A stretch of DNA of 38,299 bases from the NCBI GenBank assembly GCA_022545545.1, contig JACZQV010000004.1, forward strand, positions 1-38,299, given 5' to 3'. This stretch comes from Pseudomonadota bacterium. GTDB lineage: Bacteria > Pseudomonadota > Alphaproteobacteria > SMXQ01. Numbering within the stretch: position 1 is the first letter of the stretch; the number at the start of each line of letters is the position of its first letter. The position numbers were made by a program, and so were the translations under genes. The notes beneath the pieces were generated by a model. That model ran no database searches. It was not told where the DNA came from and saw only the letters and a list, made by a program, of their open reading frames with translations. Shown one piece after another: positions 24,479 to 33,477 of the stretch.

Positions 24479-24772
24479 TTAGTCGGCGCTTGCCCGCGTC
24501 ACAATAACCCGTCCCCTGCCGCGCTTGAGAATATAACCACCGCGCGGGATCGAGAGATTCTTCTTCTTGATCAGGGCAACGAGTTCGCCGGCGATCGTCT
24601 CGGCCGTCTTGTCGGTTTCCCCGTTCGCGCCCTTATTCTGGGTCTTGAGCCATTGGGTGAATGCCTTGGTGCCGATGTCCTCCCCCACGGACTTCCGCAA
24701 AGCAGTGAGCTTACGCAACTGGCCCTTGGTCAGGCTTTCTTGGTCCAATTTTTGCGAAGACTTACGCGCCAT
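24479..24772 (-). CDS. Small basic hypothetical protein
   Basis: A 97-residue protein without signal or membrane segment and strongly basic (MARKSSQKLDQESLTKGQLR at the start, SIPRGGYILKRGRGRVIVTR near the end). The middle is a predicted helix pair (KAFTQWLKTQNKG). The family was not recognised; a nucleic-acid-binding role would fit the charge but is only a guess. AGGGAG lies 8 bases before the ATG. A near-consensus promoter and a palindromic operator-like site lie just upstream, and the surrounding DNA is more AT-rich than the rest of the window, which may point to transfer. Confidence 0.65.
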   Translation of the reverse strand: MARKSSQKLDQESLTKGQLRKLTALRKSVGEDIGTKAFTQWLKTQNKGANGETDKTAETIAGELVALIKKKNLSIPRGGYILKRGRGRVIVTRASAD

Positions 24773-24804
24773 TTTGATATCTCCCTAGAATATTACCAAT
24801 CTAA

Positions 24805-24837
24805 TTGTGATGCTATTTAATAAATCACAAATGTCAA
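24805..24837 (-). promoter_or_regulatory. Near-consensus promoter overlapped by a palindromic operator
   Basis: Reading leftwards: -35 TTGACA (24837-24832), 16-base spacer, -10 TAGCAT (24815-24810), about 38 bases before the ATG at 24772. TTGTGAT (24805-24811) and ATCACAA (24824-24830) form a perfect 7-bp inverted repeat with a 12-base spacer that covers the spacer and -10. This looks like a repressor site, perhaps for the small basic protein itself. Confidence 0.55.
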
Positions 24838-25275
24838 CTTGTAAAGCCGTAATCCAAGGACGCGCTCTGTTAATTTTGACCTCAAAGGGTCCTGGCGCCG
24901 CTCGCCTCATCCGCGTTCGAAGCCGCGCTTCGTCCTCGGGTGATCTGACGGGCGAGGGCGCGGCGGTCTCGCCGGCCATCGTGATCGGCCGGGGTTGAGG
25001 GGGCTGAACTTGCGCCCGTCCGCGACCGACGTGGGTTCGGCCACGCCATCGGTGGAATTTCCTAACTAACGGAATTTTCAGCATTATTAAACATACAAGA
25101 GGGCCGTTTGGCTTAAGGGACCCTTAAGGACTTAGGCTAATAATTGGCGTTCTGGGGTGAATGGGCGCCGGGGTCACCGGAATTGGCGATAGTCATCCGG
25201 AAAATCGGGACCTGAAACGGTCGGACCAATGTCTTGCCCAAAATCTAATCCCATGATGAAAATGGAGGACCTGGG
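24838..25275. other. Intergenic region with a perfect palindrome before the ATPase gene
   Basis: More than 400 bases without a gene. The left part is GC-rich with no supported frame; the right part (25060-25160) is AT-rich. CTTAAGGGACCCTTAAG at 25112-25128 is a perfect palindrome (8-1-8), followed by TAATAAT at 25138-25144. It may be an operator of the downstream ATPase gene. A matching -35 could not be identified. Confidence 0.45.
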
Positions 25276-26781
25276 ATGCTGCTAGGGGATCTTTTGGTAG
25301 CGAACGGCGTGGTGTCGAGGGAGGACGTCCGCAAAGCGACCGAGAGACAAAAGACCACGGGGGGGCTCTTGGGCGAGAACCTGATCGCCCTCGAGGTGGT
25401 CACGGCTGAACAGTTACAAGAGGTTATCGCCACATTTCCGGATCCGCCCAAGAATATTGCCGACACCGGGCTGAAGGCCTCTTTCATCGAAACCCTGGTG
25501 TTAAAACTGATGTACGTGCACGGTTATGAAATGCCTACCGAAGTGGCGGCGGCTCTCAAGCTGTCGACGACGATAACGAACGAGGTACTGGATTCGGCCC
25601 GCGATAAGGGCCTGTTGGAGGTTCTCGGTTCGAGCGGCGCGATGCTGGCGTCGGAGCTTCGCTTCGCGTTGACCGGCAAGGGAAGGGACTGGGCGACCGA
25701 GGCGCTGGAACAATGCCAGTATATCGGCGCCGCGCCGGTGCCGCTCTCGGCTTATTGTGACCAGATAGAACGCCAGGCGATGAGCACCGAACGGGTCAGC
25801 CAGGAAGTCCTGACGCGGAATGTTTCCCATCTGGTCCTGCCCGACGGGTTCATCGACCATCTCGGCCCGGCGGTGAACTCCGGCCGCGCCGTGCTGCTCT
25901 ATGGCCCGCCGGGGAACGGCAAGTCGTCCATCGCCGAAGCGATCGGCGCGTCGTTCGAGGGTATCGTTTATATCCCCTATGCCATCGAGGTCGACGGTCA
26001 GGTCATCAAGGTCTTCGACCCGACGGTTCACGATATCGCCGGCGAGGAAGAAGAGCCGAAGAAAAAGGTCAGGGCCATTATCGATGACGATGACGATGAC
26101 GTGCCGCTGCGCAAGGAAGGCATCGATGAGCGCTGGGTGGGGTGCAAGCGGCCGGTGATGATCACCGGCGGTGAACTGACGCTCGATATGCTCGACTTCC
26201 GGTACGATACGACCTCCAAATTCTATGAGGCGCCGTTACAGGTCAAGGCGATGAACGGCGTCTTCATCATCGACGACTTCGGCCGCCAGACGGTGTCGCC
26301 GAAGGATCTCTTGAACCGGTGGATCATTCCCCTGGAAAAGCGCGTCGACTATCTGGCCCTGCACACCGGGAAAAAGTTTCTAATCCCGTTCGACGAGCTG
26401 GTGATATTTTCGACCAATCTTTCGCCGGCCGACTTGATGGACGAGGCCTTTCTCAGGCGCATTCCTTACAAGATCCCGATGGAAAGGCCCAGCGTCGAAG
26501 ACTTCATCCAGATTTTCGTGCGGGTTTGCGAGGAAAAGAAGATCGAGCTTCCCGAGGACCTGATCGATTACGTCTTCGATTCCTTCTACAAGAAACAAGG
26601 CGAAAAGCTGGCGAGCCACCATCCCAGGTTCATCGTCGAACGGATCCTCGACAAGAGCCGTTACACCGGTGGCGAGCCTTATCTGGATCACGCCTCGGTG
26701 GATTTCGCCTTGAAGAACCTCGCCATCCGGGGAGGCGAGGACAACGAACCCATCATCGTCCACAACCCCGGGCTAAACTGA
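25276..26781 (+). CDS. AAA+ ATPase with MshEN/GspE-N-like N-terminus
   Basis: A 501-residue ATPase. Residues 1-55 (LLGDLLVANGVVSREDVRKA, then GGLLGENLIALEVVTAEQL) fit the MshEN/GspE N-terminal domain, which in other proteins binds cyclic di-GMP. Residues 65-150 look like a winged-helix segment. The ATPase core has Walker A GPPGNGKSS (210-218), Walker B VFIIDDFG (329-336), sensor Asn381 (FSTNLSP) and an arginine pair 394-395 (FLRRIPYKI). An acidic insert (EEEEPKKK, then D6) lies between Walker A and B. GGAGG precedes the ATG. It has no pilus or secretion genes beside it, so its target is unknown. Confidence 0.85.
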   Translation: MLLGDLLVANGVVSREDVRKATERQKTTGGLLGENLIALEVVTAEQLQEVIATFPDPPKNIADTGLKASFIETLVLKLMYVHGYEMPTEVAAALKLSTTITNEVLDSARDKGLLEVLGSSGAMLASELRFALTGKGRDWATEALEQCQYIGAAPVPLSAYCDQIERQAMSTERVSQEVLTRNVSHLVLPDGFIDHLGPAVNSGRAVLLYGPPGNGKSSIAEAIGASFEGIVYIPYAIEVDGQVIKVFDPTVHDIAGEEEEPKKKVRAIIDDDDDDVPLRKEGIDERWVGCKRPVMITGGELTLDMLDFRYDTTSKFYEAPLQVKAMNGVFIIDDFGRQTVSPKDLLNRWIIPLEKRVDYLALHTGKKFLIPFDELVIFSTNLSPADLMDEAFLRRIPYKIPMERPSVEDFIQIFVRVCEEKKIELPEDLIDYVFDSFYKKQGEKLASHHPRFIVERILDKSRYTGGEPYLDHASVDFALKNLAIRGGEDNEPIIVHNPGLN

Positions 26782-26862
26782 CGCCCCGCGTTCGGGACCG
26801 GTGGAGACCCGCCGGCGTTAGAGCGCTATGCGGGACCGCCAAGCCGGCGTCCGATCGGCGGT

Positions 26863-28149
26863 CTACCAATGCCTGCAACGCCGGCGTATGCGCCGGTATT
26901 CGCCGGGGGTGTCGAGCGCCGCCTGATCCTTGCGAAGCTCGTCCATCATCTCCCGATAGACCGGTGTCAGCAGTTCTTGTGACAATCCCTCCATCCGCTC
27001 CTTCGCTTGCGTGGGCGAGGAGACGACGACGGGTTCGAGGCCCGTCGGTATGCGATAGGACGTCAGTGCCTTGCGGACCTTGGGGGCGTAAAGCTCGAGG
27101 CTCGCCCGCGCGACGCGGACGTGGTCTTCCTCGTGAAGCAGGATCTCATGATAGGGACATGAGCCCGGCTGGTACTCCTTGGCGACATAGATGTCCATGG
27201 TCGGGTAACGCAGGATCACGTCGACCGCGGTGACGAAAAAGCAATAGGTCTTGCCCACCGGCACATAGGAATATCTGGCGGCGGTCTTGATCTCGAGCGG
27301 GTAGCTGGTCAAGCCGAGGATTTGAGAACCCGGCCCGTGGGGCATCAACCTGCCGAGCTGCCGGATGGAAAGATTGTGATTTATCGGCGCGCTCGGGACC
27401 TCGATCTTCACGTTCACGTCGTAGGGGGCCTTGGCGAAGATCGGGCATTTGCGGCCCGGCTTGATCCGCGGCACCGCCGCGATTCGCGTCGATAGGGTCT
27501 CTTGCCGTGTGCCGGTCTCGGCTTGGCTACCGCCGCCGGGCGCTCTTTTGAGCTTGGCCTCGAGCTCGCGCAGCCTGCGCCTGGCCTTGGCATCGCCCTT
27601 ATCGGCGGCGGTGCGCAGCCAGGCCATGGCCATATCGGTATTTCGCTTGACCCCCTTGCCCCTTGCCAATAGATCGCCCAACTTGCGCTGCGCCTCCACG
27701 TGGCCCTGCTCGGCCGCGAGCTCGTACCACGTGGCGGCCTTGGCGTAGTCCTTCTTCCCCCAGAGACCGGCAACGTACAGATCGCCGATGGCGTTCTGGG
27801 CATCGGCATCGCCGTTCTCGGCGGCGCGCACATACCACTTCGCCGCCTGGAAGAGACCGCGCTCGACCCCGAGGCCGTGATGATACAAAAGCCCCAGATT
27901 GTATTGGGCCAAGGCATCCCCGCGCTCGGCGAGCGGTGTCCAGATCCGCTTCGCGGCGGTGTAATCGCCGCGCTCGTAGGCGGCATAACCGTCATCGGTC
28001 TGACTCCATACCGGCGCCGCCAGGGTGAGGGAGAGCCCCAGTGCGAGGCCCGCGCGAAGGACCCCCCAACGAAGCCGCCGGGGGAATGCATCCCCGGCGT
28101 TACCCCCGGCTCGGCGCCCGGCACGATGAGGTTGGCAGGCAATCGGCAT
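26863..28149 (-). CDS. Exported Sel1-repeat protein fused to an HExxH metalloprotease-like domain
   Basis: A 428-residue protein. After a long basic N-region, a signal helix ends near residue 50 (VWSQ). Residues 55-195 hold about four Sel1 repeats (ALAQYNLGLLYHHGLGVERG, WYVRAAENGDADAQNAIGDL). Residues 230-400 form a separate domain with HEEDH at 339-343 (YHEILLHEEDHVRVA), which fits the zinc-binding HExxH pattern of the DUF922-like secreted protease families. Two cysteines (235, 331) may be disulfide-linked in the periplasm. A third zinc ligand was not identified, so activity is unproven. No other gene shares its transcript. Confidence 0.78.
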   Translation of the reverse strand: MPIACQPHRAGRRAGGNAGDAFPRRLRWGVLRAGLALGLSLTLAAPVWSQTDDGYAAYERGDYTAAKRIWTPLAERGDALAQYNLGLLYHHGLGVERGLFQAAKWYVRAAENGDADAQNAIGDLYVAGLWGKKDYAKAATWYELAAEQGHVEAQRKLGDLLARGKGVKRNTDMAMAWLRTAADKGDAKARRRLRELEAKLKRAPGGGSQAETGTRQETLSTRIAAVPRIKPGRKCPIFAKAPYDVNVKIEVPSAPINHNLSIRQLGRLMPHGPGSQILGLTSYPLEIKTAARYSYVPVGKTYCFFVTAVDVILRYPTMDIYVAKEYQPGSCPYHEILLHEEDHVRVARASLELYAPKVRKALTSYRIPTGLEPVVVSSPTQAKERMEGLSQELLTPVYREMMDELRKDQAALDTPGEYRRIRRRCRHW

Positions 28150-28528
28150 GTGCTCGAAGGACCCCTTAAACGCCCATTATTTTTACCACGATTGGATGTT
28201 ACCACAGATCGGCGCCGGGGGGCATGCCAAGCCCCATTTTTGCCTTTGGGAGGTCCCTTTAGGTGGGAACATAACAGGAACATTTGGACTGGGCGTTGCT
28301 CTCTTGGCGCGATCCTGAATGCGGTATCCGAATCATCTGTCGGCATCGAACAGTGGACCCTGGCAGGCTTGAGGGCGGGCCTTCGCCGCGCCGACCCGCT
28401 ACGCCAGCGAAGCGTGACGAGAACGGCTTCGGCCGCACAGGCGGGCCTTCGCCGAGGCGGGCCGTGTCTGCGGCCAACGGGGGCCGTCCGCCTCGCGTAC
28501 TTAGTGCACGCCGCGATTTGCGCCGGCG
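28150..28528. other. Intergenic region with paired direct repeats
   Basis: About 380 bases. Near the Sel1-protease start, TTACCAC occurs twice 16 bases apart (28183-28189, 28199-28205), directly upstream of an AATAAT -10-like hexamer for leftward transcription (28176-28181). Further right, a short GC-rich sequence, GGCGGGCCTTCGCCG, appears twice (about 28373 and 28441). No coding frame is credible. Confidence 0.45.
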
Positions 28529-28756
28529 TCAGCCTTCTCCCGCCGCCGGTTCCGGGACACGGCTTCTTCGCCGGCGTGGGCCCTGACCGCAGAACTCCTC
28601 TTCAGGTGAATAGACCAGGGTCTTGCGGCCGTGGATGGCGAAATAGATCGATGCCGCCAGGTACCAGATGGCGCCGCCGAACACGCCGACCCGGTAGTCC
28701 GGGTTGAGGAACAGGAACAACAGCGTGGCGACGGCGATCTTGGTGTCGATGCCGGC
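28529..28756 (-). pseudogene. C-terminal remnant of an APC-family amino acid/amine permease
   Basis: A minus-strand frame of about 75 codons without a start reads DTKIAVATLLFLFLNPDYR, then VGVFGGAIWYLAASIYFAIHG and RKTLVYSPEEEFCGQGPR. Two hydrophobic stretches and the N-P-D-Y-R ... G-R-x-x-L-V-x-S-P-E-E-E-F pattern are what the extreme C-terminus of ethanolamine-type APC permeases looks like. The remaining 400 or so residues are missing; the frame closes upstream with a stop next to the TPR gene. The permease was probably lost by deletion. Recognition is by eye. Confidence 0.5.
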
Positions 28757-28825
28757 GCCCGGCCTATCATCATGGGCGCGGTGATGGTCCGTGCCGGACC
28801 GCTGGGTGTGGAAAATCCTTCGGCG

Positions 28826-30046
28826 CTACGCCTGACCGCCTCCGGCCCGGCCGCGAATGGTGGCGGCGCGCGTTTCCATGTTGACCGCATCATTGCCGCG
28901 TCCGGTCATGCGCAACAAGGCGGCATAGTTGTCCAGAGTCGTCGCCACGTCCGGGTGTTCCTCTCCCAGGGCCTTCTCCAGGACCCCCAACGACAGCTTG
29001 TAGAGGGGTTCGGCGGCGGCGAGCTTGCCATGGGTGCGGTAGAGCTCGGCCAGGTTTTCCAGGCTTATCGCCACATGGGGGTGCTCCGGCCCCAGGGCCT
29101 CGGTGTAGATGCTGAGCGAGCGCTTGTAGAGGTTTTCCGCCTCGTCGAAATTGCCCTCATCGTCATGCATCCCGGCCAGGTTGTTGAGGGACGTGGCGAC
29201 GTTGGGGTGCTCGGGCCCCAGGGATTTTTCCAATATGGCGACGGCGCGTCTCGACAGCGGTTCGGCATCCGCGAACCTTCCCTGGGCGTGGTAGACCTGC
29301 GCCAGGCTGTCGAGTGTCAGCGCCACCTGGGGATGGTCCACGCCGACCGCCTTCTCGCGGATTTCCAGGGCCCGCTCATAGAGCGGCTGGGCGAAGGCGA
29401 ATTTCCTCTGGGCGCGGTAGGTTTGGGCCAGTTCATTCAGGCTGTTGGCGATTTCCTCGTGATCCGGCCCGAAGGCCTTCTCATCGACCGCGAGAGAGCG
29501 TTTGTAGAGCTGTTCGGCGTCGGCGTAGTCCCCTCTGGCGCGGTGGACCTGGGCCAGGTTGGAAAGGCTCGTGGCCAAACGCGGGTCGTGCCGCCCGAAG
29601 CCTTCCGCCAGTCTCAAGGCGGCGAGGAAAGGGGTCTCGGCCTCGTCATAGCTCGATCGCTCGAAAGCCGCGGTTCCGGCGTCGGTGTAACTTTCCCAGC
29701 GCTTGTTCTCGCGGGCCTCCTCGCGCGTACCCGACCGGCGGCGCGCCTTGATCACGACGCCGACGCCGACCGCCAGAGACAGGAAGCTGGCCGCCACGAG
29801 GAATTCGATCAGCCGCCAGGATACGACGTAGCGGTAGATGTCGGTGACGATACCGCTCGTCGGCAGGATGTCCGGGACCTTTCGCGTTTTGGCGGCGGAC
29901 GGCGATGGGTCCGCGGGCGGTGTCTGTCCGGCGGACGTCTGGGCCAGTGCCGACGACAAGACGCCGCCGCCGGCGGTGGCGCCGGCGATCAACATCAAAA
30001 CGACACAGGCGGCCCGGGCCGCTTTTGGTACGCCCAACCCTGACAT
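28826..30046 (-). CDS. Membrane-anchored kinesin-light-chain-type TPR protein
   Basis: A 406-residue protein. The N-terminus has a signal-like helix (ACVVLMLIAGATAGGGVLSS), a Pro-rich linker, and a membrane helix (FLVAASFLSLAVGVGVV), followed by RRRSGTREEARENKR. The C-terminal 270 residues are about six 42-residue TPR repeats of the TPR_10/12 kind, for example ALGPEHPHVAISLENLAELY. These proteins bind partners; function is unknown. The start at 30046 gives the better signal, though an in-frame ATG at 30109 exists and neither has a strong Shine-Dalgarno sequence. Confidence 0.8.
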   Translation of the reverse strand: MSGLGVPKAARAACVVLMLIAGATAGGGVLSSALAQTSAGQTPPADPSPSAAKTRKVPDILPTSGIVTDIYRYVVSWRLIEFLVAASFLSLAVGVGVVIKARRRSGTREEARENKRWESYTDAGTAAFERSSYDEAETPFLAALRLAEGFGRHDPRLATSLSNLAQVHRARGDYADAEQLYKRSLAVDEKAFGPDHEEIANSLNELAQTYRAQRKFAFAQPLYERALEIREKAVGVDHPQVALTLDSLAQVYHAQGRFADAEPLSRRAVAILEKSLGPEHPNVATSLNNLAGMHDDEGNFDEAENLYKRSLSIYTEALGPEHPHVAISLENLAELYRTHGKLAAAEPLYKLSLGVLEKALGEEHPDVATTLDNYAALLRMTGRGNDAVNMETRAATIRGRAGGGQA

Positions 30047-30323
30047 CTGCCTGATCAATGCCCCTGGCGGACTTAATGTTGGTGCTGCGCGAGCAGTGAT
30101 TGGGCCCACGCTAGCACAAATCCCCGCCCGACGTAATACCCGGTGGTGATAGAGGGTTAACCTTCGCCGCCCAATGGCGGGCCGAATTTCCCTGTGGTTT
30201 CCAGCCGCACGCTGCCCTCGGTCCGGCGGTGGTCACCCTCGGTCCGGGTCGCTCTCGAAAAGGACGCCGCCGTCGCCGAGGAATATCCGCAATCTACTTG
30301 CCTTACCGCCGGGCGGGGGTGGC

Positions 30324-30755
30324 TCAGGCCTTGGCGACATAATCGCGAAGCGCGTTGGCCTCGCGCTCGATCTCATCCAAGCGGTCCTTCACCACGTCGC
30401 CGATGCTGACGATGCCGCAAAGCCCGCCGTCCTCGATCACCGGGATGTGGCGGATTCGCCGCTCGGTCATGACCGCCATCAAATCCCCCGTGGTATCGTT
30501 CGGCGTGCAGGTAAACACCTCGGCCGTCATCAGCTCATCGGCCCGCTTTTCCAGCAGATCGAGACCGTGATCGGCGAGACCCCTTATGATATCCCGCTCG
30601 GAAATGATGCCGAGCACCTTGACGCCGTCGTCGCTGACGACGAGCGCCCCGATCTTTTCCTGCTTCAGCTTTGCGGCGATGTCGGTGATCGTCGCCTCCG
30701 GTGGCGCCGTCGCGACGGACGACCCCTTGGTTCTCAGTAACGACGCAACATCCAT
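30324..30755 (-). CDS. CBS-domain protein
   Basis: A 143-residue protein formed by two CBS domains: MDVASLLRTKGSSVATAPPE with ALVVSDDGVKVLGIISERDI for the first, MTAEVFTCTPNDTTGDLMAV with HIPVIEDGGLCGIVSIGDVV for the second. Such stand-alone Bateman modules bind adenine nucleotides and act as energy sensors. The ATG at 30755 follows GGAGGGA. An in-frame ATG farther upstream lacks this site. It is not clearly in an operon: 138 bases separate it from the slipin gene, which is transcribed in the same direction from upstream. Confidence 0.9.
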   Translation of the reverse strand: MDVASLLRTKGSSVATAPPEATITDIAAKLKQEKIGALVVSDDGVKVLGIISERDIIRGLADHGLDLLEKRADELMTAEVFTCTPNDTTGDLMAVMTERRIRHIPVIEDGGLCGIVSIGDVVKDRLDEIEREANALRDYVAKA

Positions 30756-30893
30756 GATTCCCTCCGTTGATCCCTTGATTCGAGTAACCGTCCCCTCAAT
30801 GAAACGACGCAACTTACGAAGGCAAATTCCGTCGCGCGGGCGGCCTATTGCGGCGCCCAAGCCCCTATGTTCGCTCCGGCATCGTTACCGGGT

Positions 30894-31670
30894 TCAATCC
30901 TCCCCGCCAGGGCGCTCGCCCGGCGATGGCAGGAGGGCGTTGAAGAGGTCGATAGGCAGTGGAAAGACGATGGTCGAGGTCCTCTCCCCGGCGATGTCGT
31001 GGAGCGCATTGAGATAGCGCAGCTGCATGGCCTGTGGGTTCGCGGACATGATATTGGCGGCGTCCAGCAGCTTCTCGGCGGCCTGAAGCTCGCCCGTGGC
31101 ATTGATGATCTTGGCGCGGCGCATGCGCTCCGCCTCCGCCTGCTTGGCGATGGCGCGGATCATGCTCTCGTCCAGGTCCACGTGTTTGATCTCGACGTTC
31201 AGCACCTTGATACCCCAGGCGTCGGTCTGCTCATCGAGCAAGCGTTGAAGGTCCACATTCAGCTTGTCGCGTTCGGCCAGCATCTCGTCGAGCTCGTGCT
31301 GGCCCAGCACCGAGCGCAGGGTCGTCTGCGCGAGCTGGCTGGTGGCGGCGCGGAAATCCTCGACCTGGATGATGGCCCTCTGGGCATCGATGACCCGGTA
31401 GTAGACGACGGCGTTGACCTTGACCGAGACGTTGTCCCGCGAAATCACGTCCTGGGTCGGCACGTCCAGCACCACGGTGCGCAGATCCACCCGCACCATC
31501 TGCTGGATGATGGGCACCACGATGATGAGGCCAGGCCCCTTGACCTTCCAGAAGCGGCCGAGCAGGAAGATTACGCCGCGCTCGTACTCGCGCAGGACGC
31601 GCAGGGTATAGATAACGAGTGCGAAGACGATGACGGCGGCGCCGAGATAGACGTAAAGTTCGATCGACAT
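30894..31670 (-). CDS. Slipin (stomatin/SPFH-band 7 family)
   Basis: A 258-residue protein with one N-terminal membrane helix ([20 protein letters not shown]) and an SPFH domain: [60 protein letters not shown] and the C-terminal helix [19 protein letters not shown]. Slipins form membrane oligomers and are paired with NfeD-type proteases. The NfeD gene is directly upstream, with a single base between its stop and this ATG, so the two are coupled. Confidence 0.93.
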   Translation of the reverse strand: MSIELYVYLGAAVIVFALVIYTLRVLREYERGVIFLLGRFWKVKGPGLIIVVPIIQQMVRVDLRTVVLDVPTQDVISRDNVSVKVNAVVYYRVIDAQRAIIQVEDFRAATSQLAQTTLRSVLGQHELDEMLAERDKLNVDLQRLLDEQTDAWGIKVLNVEIKHVDLDESMIRAIAKQAEAERMRRAKIINATGELQAAEKLLDAANIMSANPQAMQLRYLNALHDIAGERTSTIVFPLPIDLFNALLPSPGERPGGED

Positions 31671-31671
31671 A

Positions 31672-33162
31672 TCAGTCCTCCCTTTCTTGCTCCGCCGGTT
31701 CCACCAACAGGGTCAGCCCTTCGATACCGGCGATGTGAACCCGCGCGCCCGGCTCGAAAACCGCCGCCGCGCTTGCCTGCCAGGCCTCGCCATGCACCCG
31801 GATGGTACCATCGCGGTCCGTCCAGTTAATCACCCGGCCGTAACTGCCGAGAAGTTCTTCCCGGCCGCTGACCACCGGGCGCTTCCGTGCCTTCAACGCC
31901 ATGGCGAGCACGAACATGAAGAAGGCGCCGCTGGTCGCCGCCGCGACGGCGATGAGGGGCCAGGAAATGGTGTAGTCCGGGACTTCAGTGTCGATAAGAA
32001 ACACAGACCCGATGACGAAGGCAATAACGCCGCCGATGCCAAGGATGCCGAAGGACGGAAGGAACGCCTCGGCGGTCATCAAGGCGATGCCGAGCAGGAT
32101 GAGGCCAAGACCGGCGTAATTGATCGGCAGGAGGTTGAGCGCATATAGAGCGAGCAGCAGGGAGATGGCGCCTACGACGCCCGGCACCACGGCGCCTGGA
32201 TTCCAGAACTCGAGGATCAGGCCGTAGAAACCGATCATGAGCAGGATATAGGCCAGATTGGGATTGGTGATGACGGCCAGCAGTTCGTTGCGCCAGTCGG
32301 GCACGATGGCGACCACTTTCGCCCCCTTGGTGGCGAGACGCCGCTCCTCCTTGAGCACGGTGACCTTGCGCCCGTCGATCACCTCTAGAAGCTCCGCGAT
32401 GTCGCGGGCCATGACATCGATCACCCCCTTCTTCAACGCCTCTTCGGCGGGAAGGCTGGCCGCCTCGCTGACCGCCTTCTCGGCCCATTCGACGTTGCGC
32501 CCGCGCATCTGGGCGAGGCCGCGGATATAGGCGACGGCGTCGTTCAGCGCCTTGTCGCCGATGGTGGGATGGTCGCCACGCTCCGCGGCCGGAGACTTTT
32601 TGGCGCCCCCGTCCTCGGTCTTTTTCTCTTTATCGGCTTCGCCGTTCTCGTCCTTGCCCTTTTCCTTTTGGGGCTTTTCCTTGTCGCCTTTGGGGTCGCG
32701 TCCGGGCATTGGGATGGGCGATCCGCCGCCGATCTGCACCGGCGTCGCGGCGCCGAGGTTGGTCCCCGGCGCCATGGCCGCGACGTGGCTCGCATAGAGG
32801 ATGTAGGTCCCGGCGCTGGCGGCGCGGGCGCCGCTCGGCGCGACGTAAGTGACGACGGGGATGGGAGAGGCGATGATGTTCTTGATGATCTCCCGCATCG
32901 AGGTGGAAAGCCCGCCGGGCGTGTCCATGTGCAGGAGGACGATGGAGGCGTTGCGCTCCCGCGCCTTGGCGAGGCCGCGCTCGATATAGTCGGCGGTGGC
33001 GGGACCGATGGCGCCCTTGATTTCGAGCTGGACGACCGTACCCGGCCCGTCGGCTTCGGCGCCGATAACGGCGTCCGCCTCGGCCCCCGGAGCCGCTTGG
33101 GCGTGGCCAAGGCCCGCCGCAAGGACGGCCAGGACCACGACAAGGGGTCTTAGAACGACCAT
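31672..33162 (-). CDS. nfeD: NfeD-family membrane-bound serine protease
   Basis: A 496-residue protein. A signal peptide (residues 1-24) is followed by a ClpP-like protease domain with the Ser/Lys dyad placed at Ser116 ([11 protein letters not shown]) and Lys204 (GDKALNDA), after [16 protein letters not shown]. Four or more membrane helices lie at about 300-430, and a C-terminal OB-fold domain with [20 protein letters not shown] follows. Family members cleave stomatin-type partners. Between the two catalytic residues there is a highly charged, Lys/Glu/Asp-rich insert of about 45 residues (155-198), likely disordered. It forms an operon with the slipin gene. Confidence 0.92.
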   Translation of the reverse strand: MVVLRPLVVVLAVLAAGLGHAQAAPGAEADAVIGAEADGPGTVVQLEIKGAIGPATADYIERGLAKARERNASIVLLHMDTPGGLSTSMREIIKNIIASPIPVVTYVAPSGARAASAGTYILYASHVAAMAPGTNLGAATPVQIGGGSPIPMPGRDPKGDKEKPQKEKGKDENGEADKEKKTEDGGAKKSPAAERGDHPTIGDKALNDAVAYIRGLAQMRGRNVEWAEKAVSEAASLPAEEALKKGVIDVMARDIAELLEVIDGRKVTVLKEERRLATKGAKVVAIVPDWRNELLAVITNPNLAYILLMIGFYGLILEFWNPGAVVPGVVGAISLLLALYALNLLPINYAGLGLILLGIALMTAEAFLPSFGILGIGGVIAFVIGSVFLIDTEVPDYTISWPLIAVAAATSGAFFMFVLAMALKARKRPVVSGREELLGSYGRVINWTDRDGTIRVHGEAWQASAAAVFEPGARVHIAGIEGLTLLVEPAEQERED

Positions 33163-33477
33163 GCCCTGAATTCCTGCGCGCCGCGGTTGACGTCGCCGGG
33201 CGGCGTTCAGTGGCTTTCATCCGCGCCCGCCACCTGCCGGCGGTGCCAGGCGCTACGTTCCGATCATAGGCCGGCCCGGAGGTTTTCTCAAGCGAACCGC
33301 CGACAACGCCGGCGGGACCGTAGACTAGGGTGGCCGGGTGGGTGCGCGGTATGCGCGGTCAGTGTCCAGCCAATCGGATAACGCTCTAGCAATCCCTGGG
33401 CGCCCCGGGGCTCAGGGCCGACGGGAAGGGGCGGGGAAAGCGCCGGGCCGGGGCCCGACGCTCTCCGGATCCATGCC
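33163..33477. other. GC-rich intergenic region, no gene seen
   Basis: About 315 bases between nfeD and hsp20, both read leftwards. It should hold the nfeD promoter and the end of the hsp20 transcript. The sequence is very GC-rich with many short inverted repeats (for example around 33400 and 33445), and no hairpin followed by a T-run or clear promoter could be picked out. Confidence 0.4.

Noticed and set aside
28631-30043. A 470-codon plus-strand frame opposite the TPR gene
   Set aside because: The repeats in it are the mirror of the TPR repeats, and it lacks a plausible start site.
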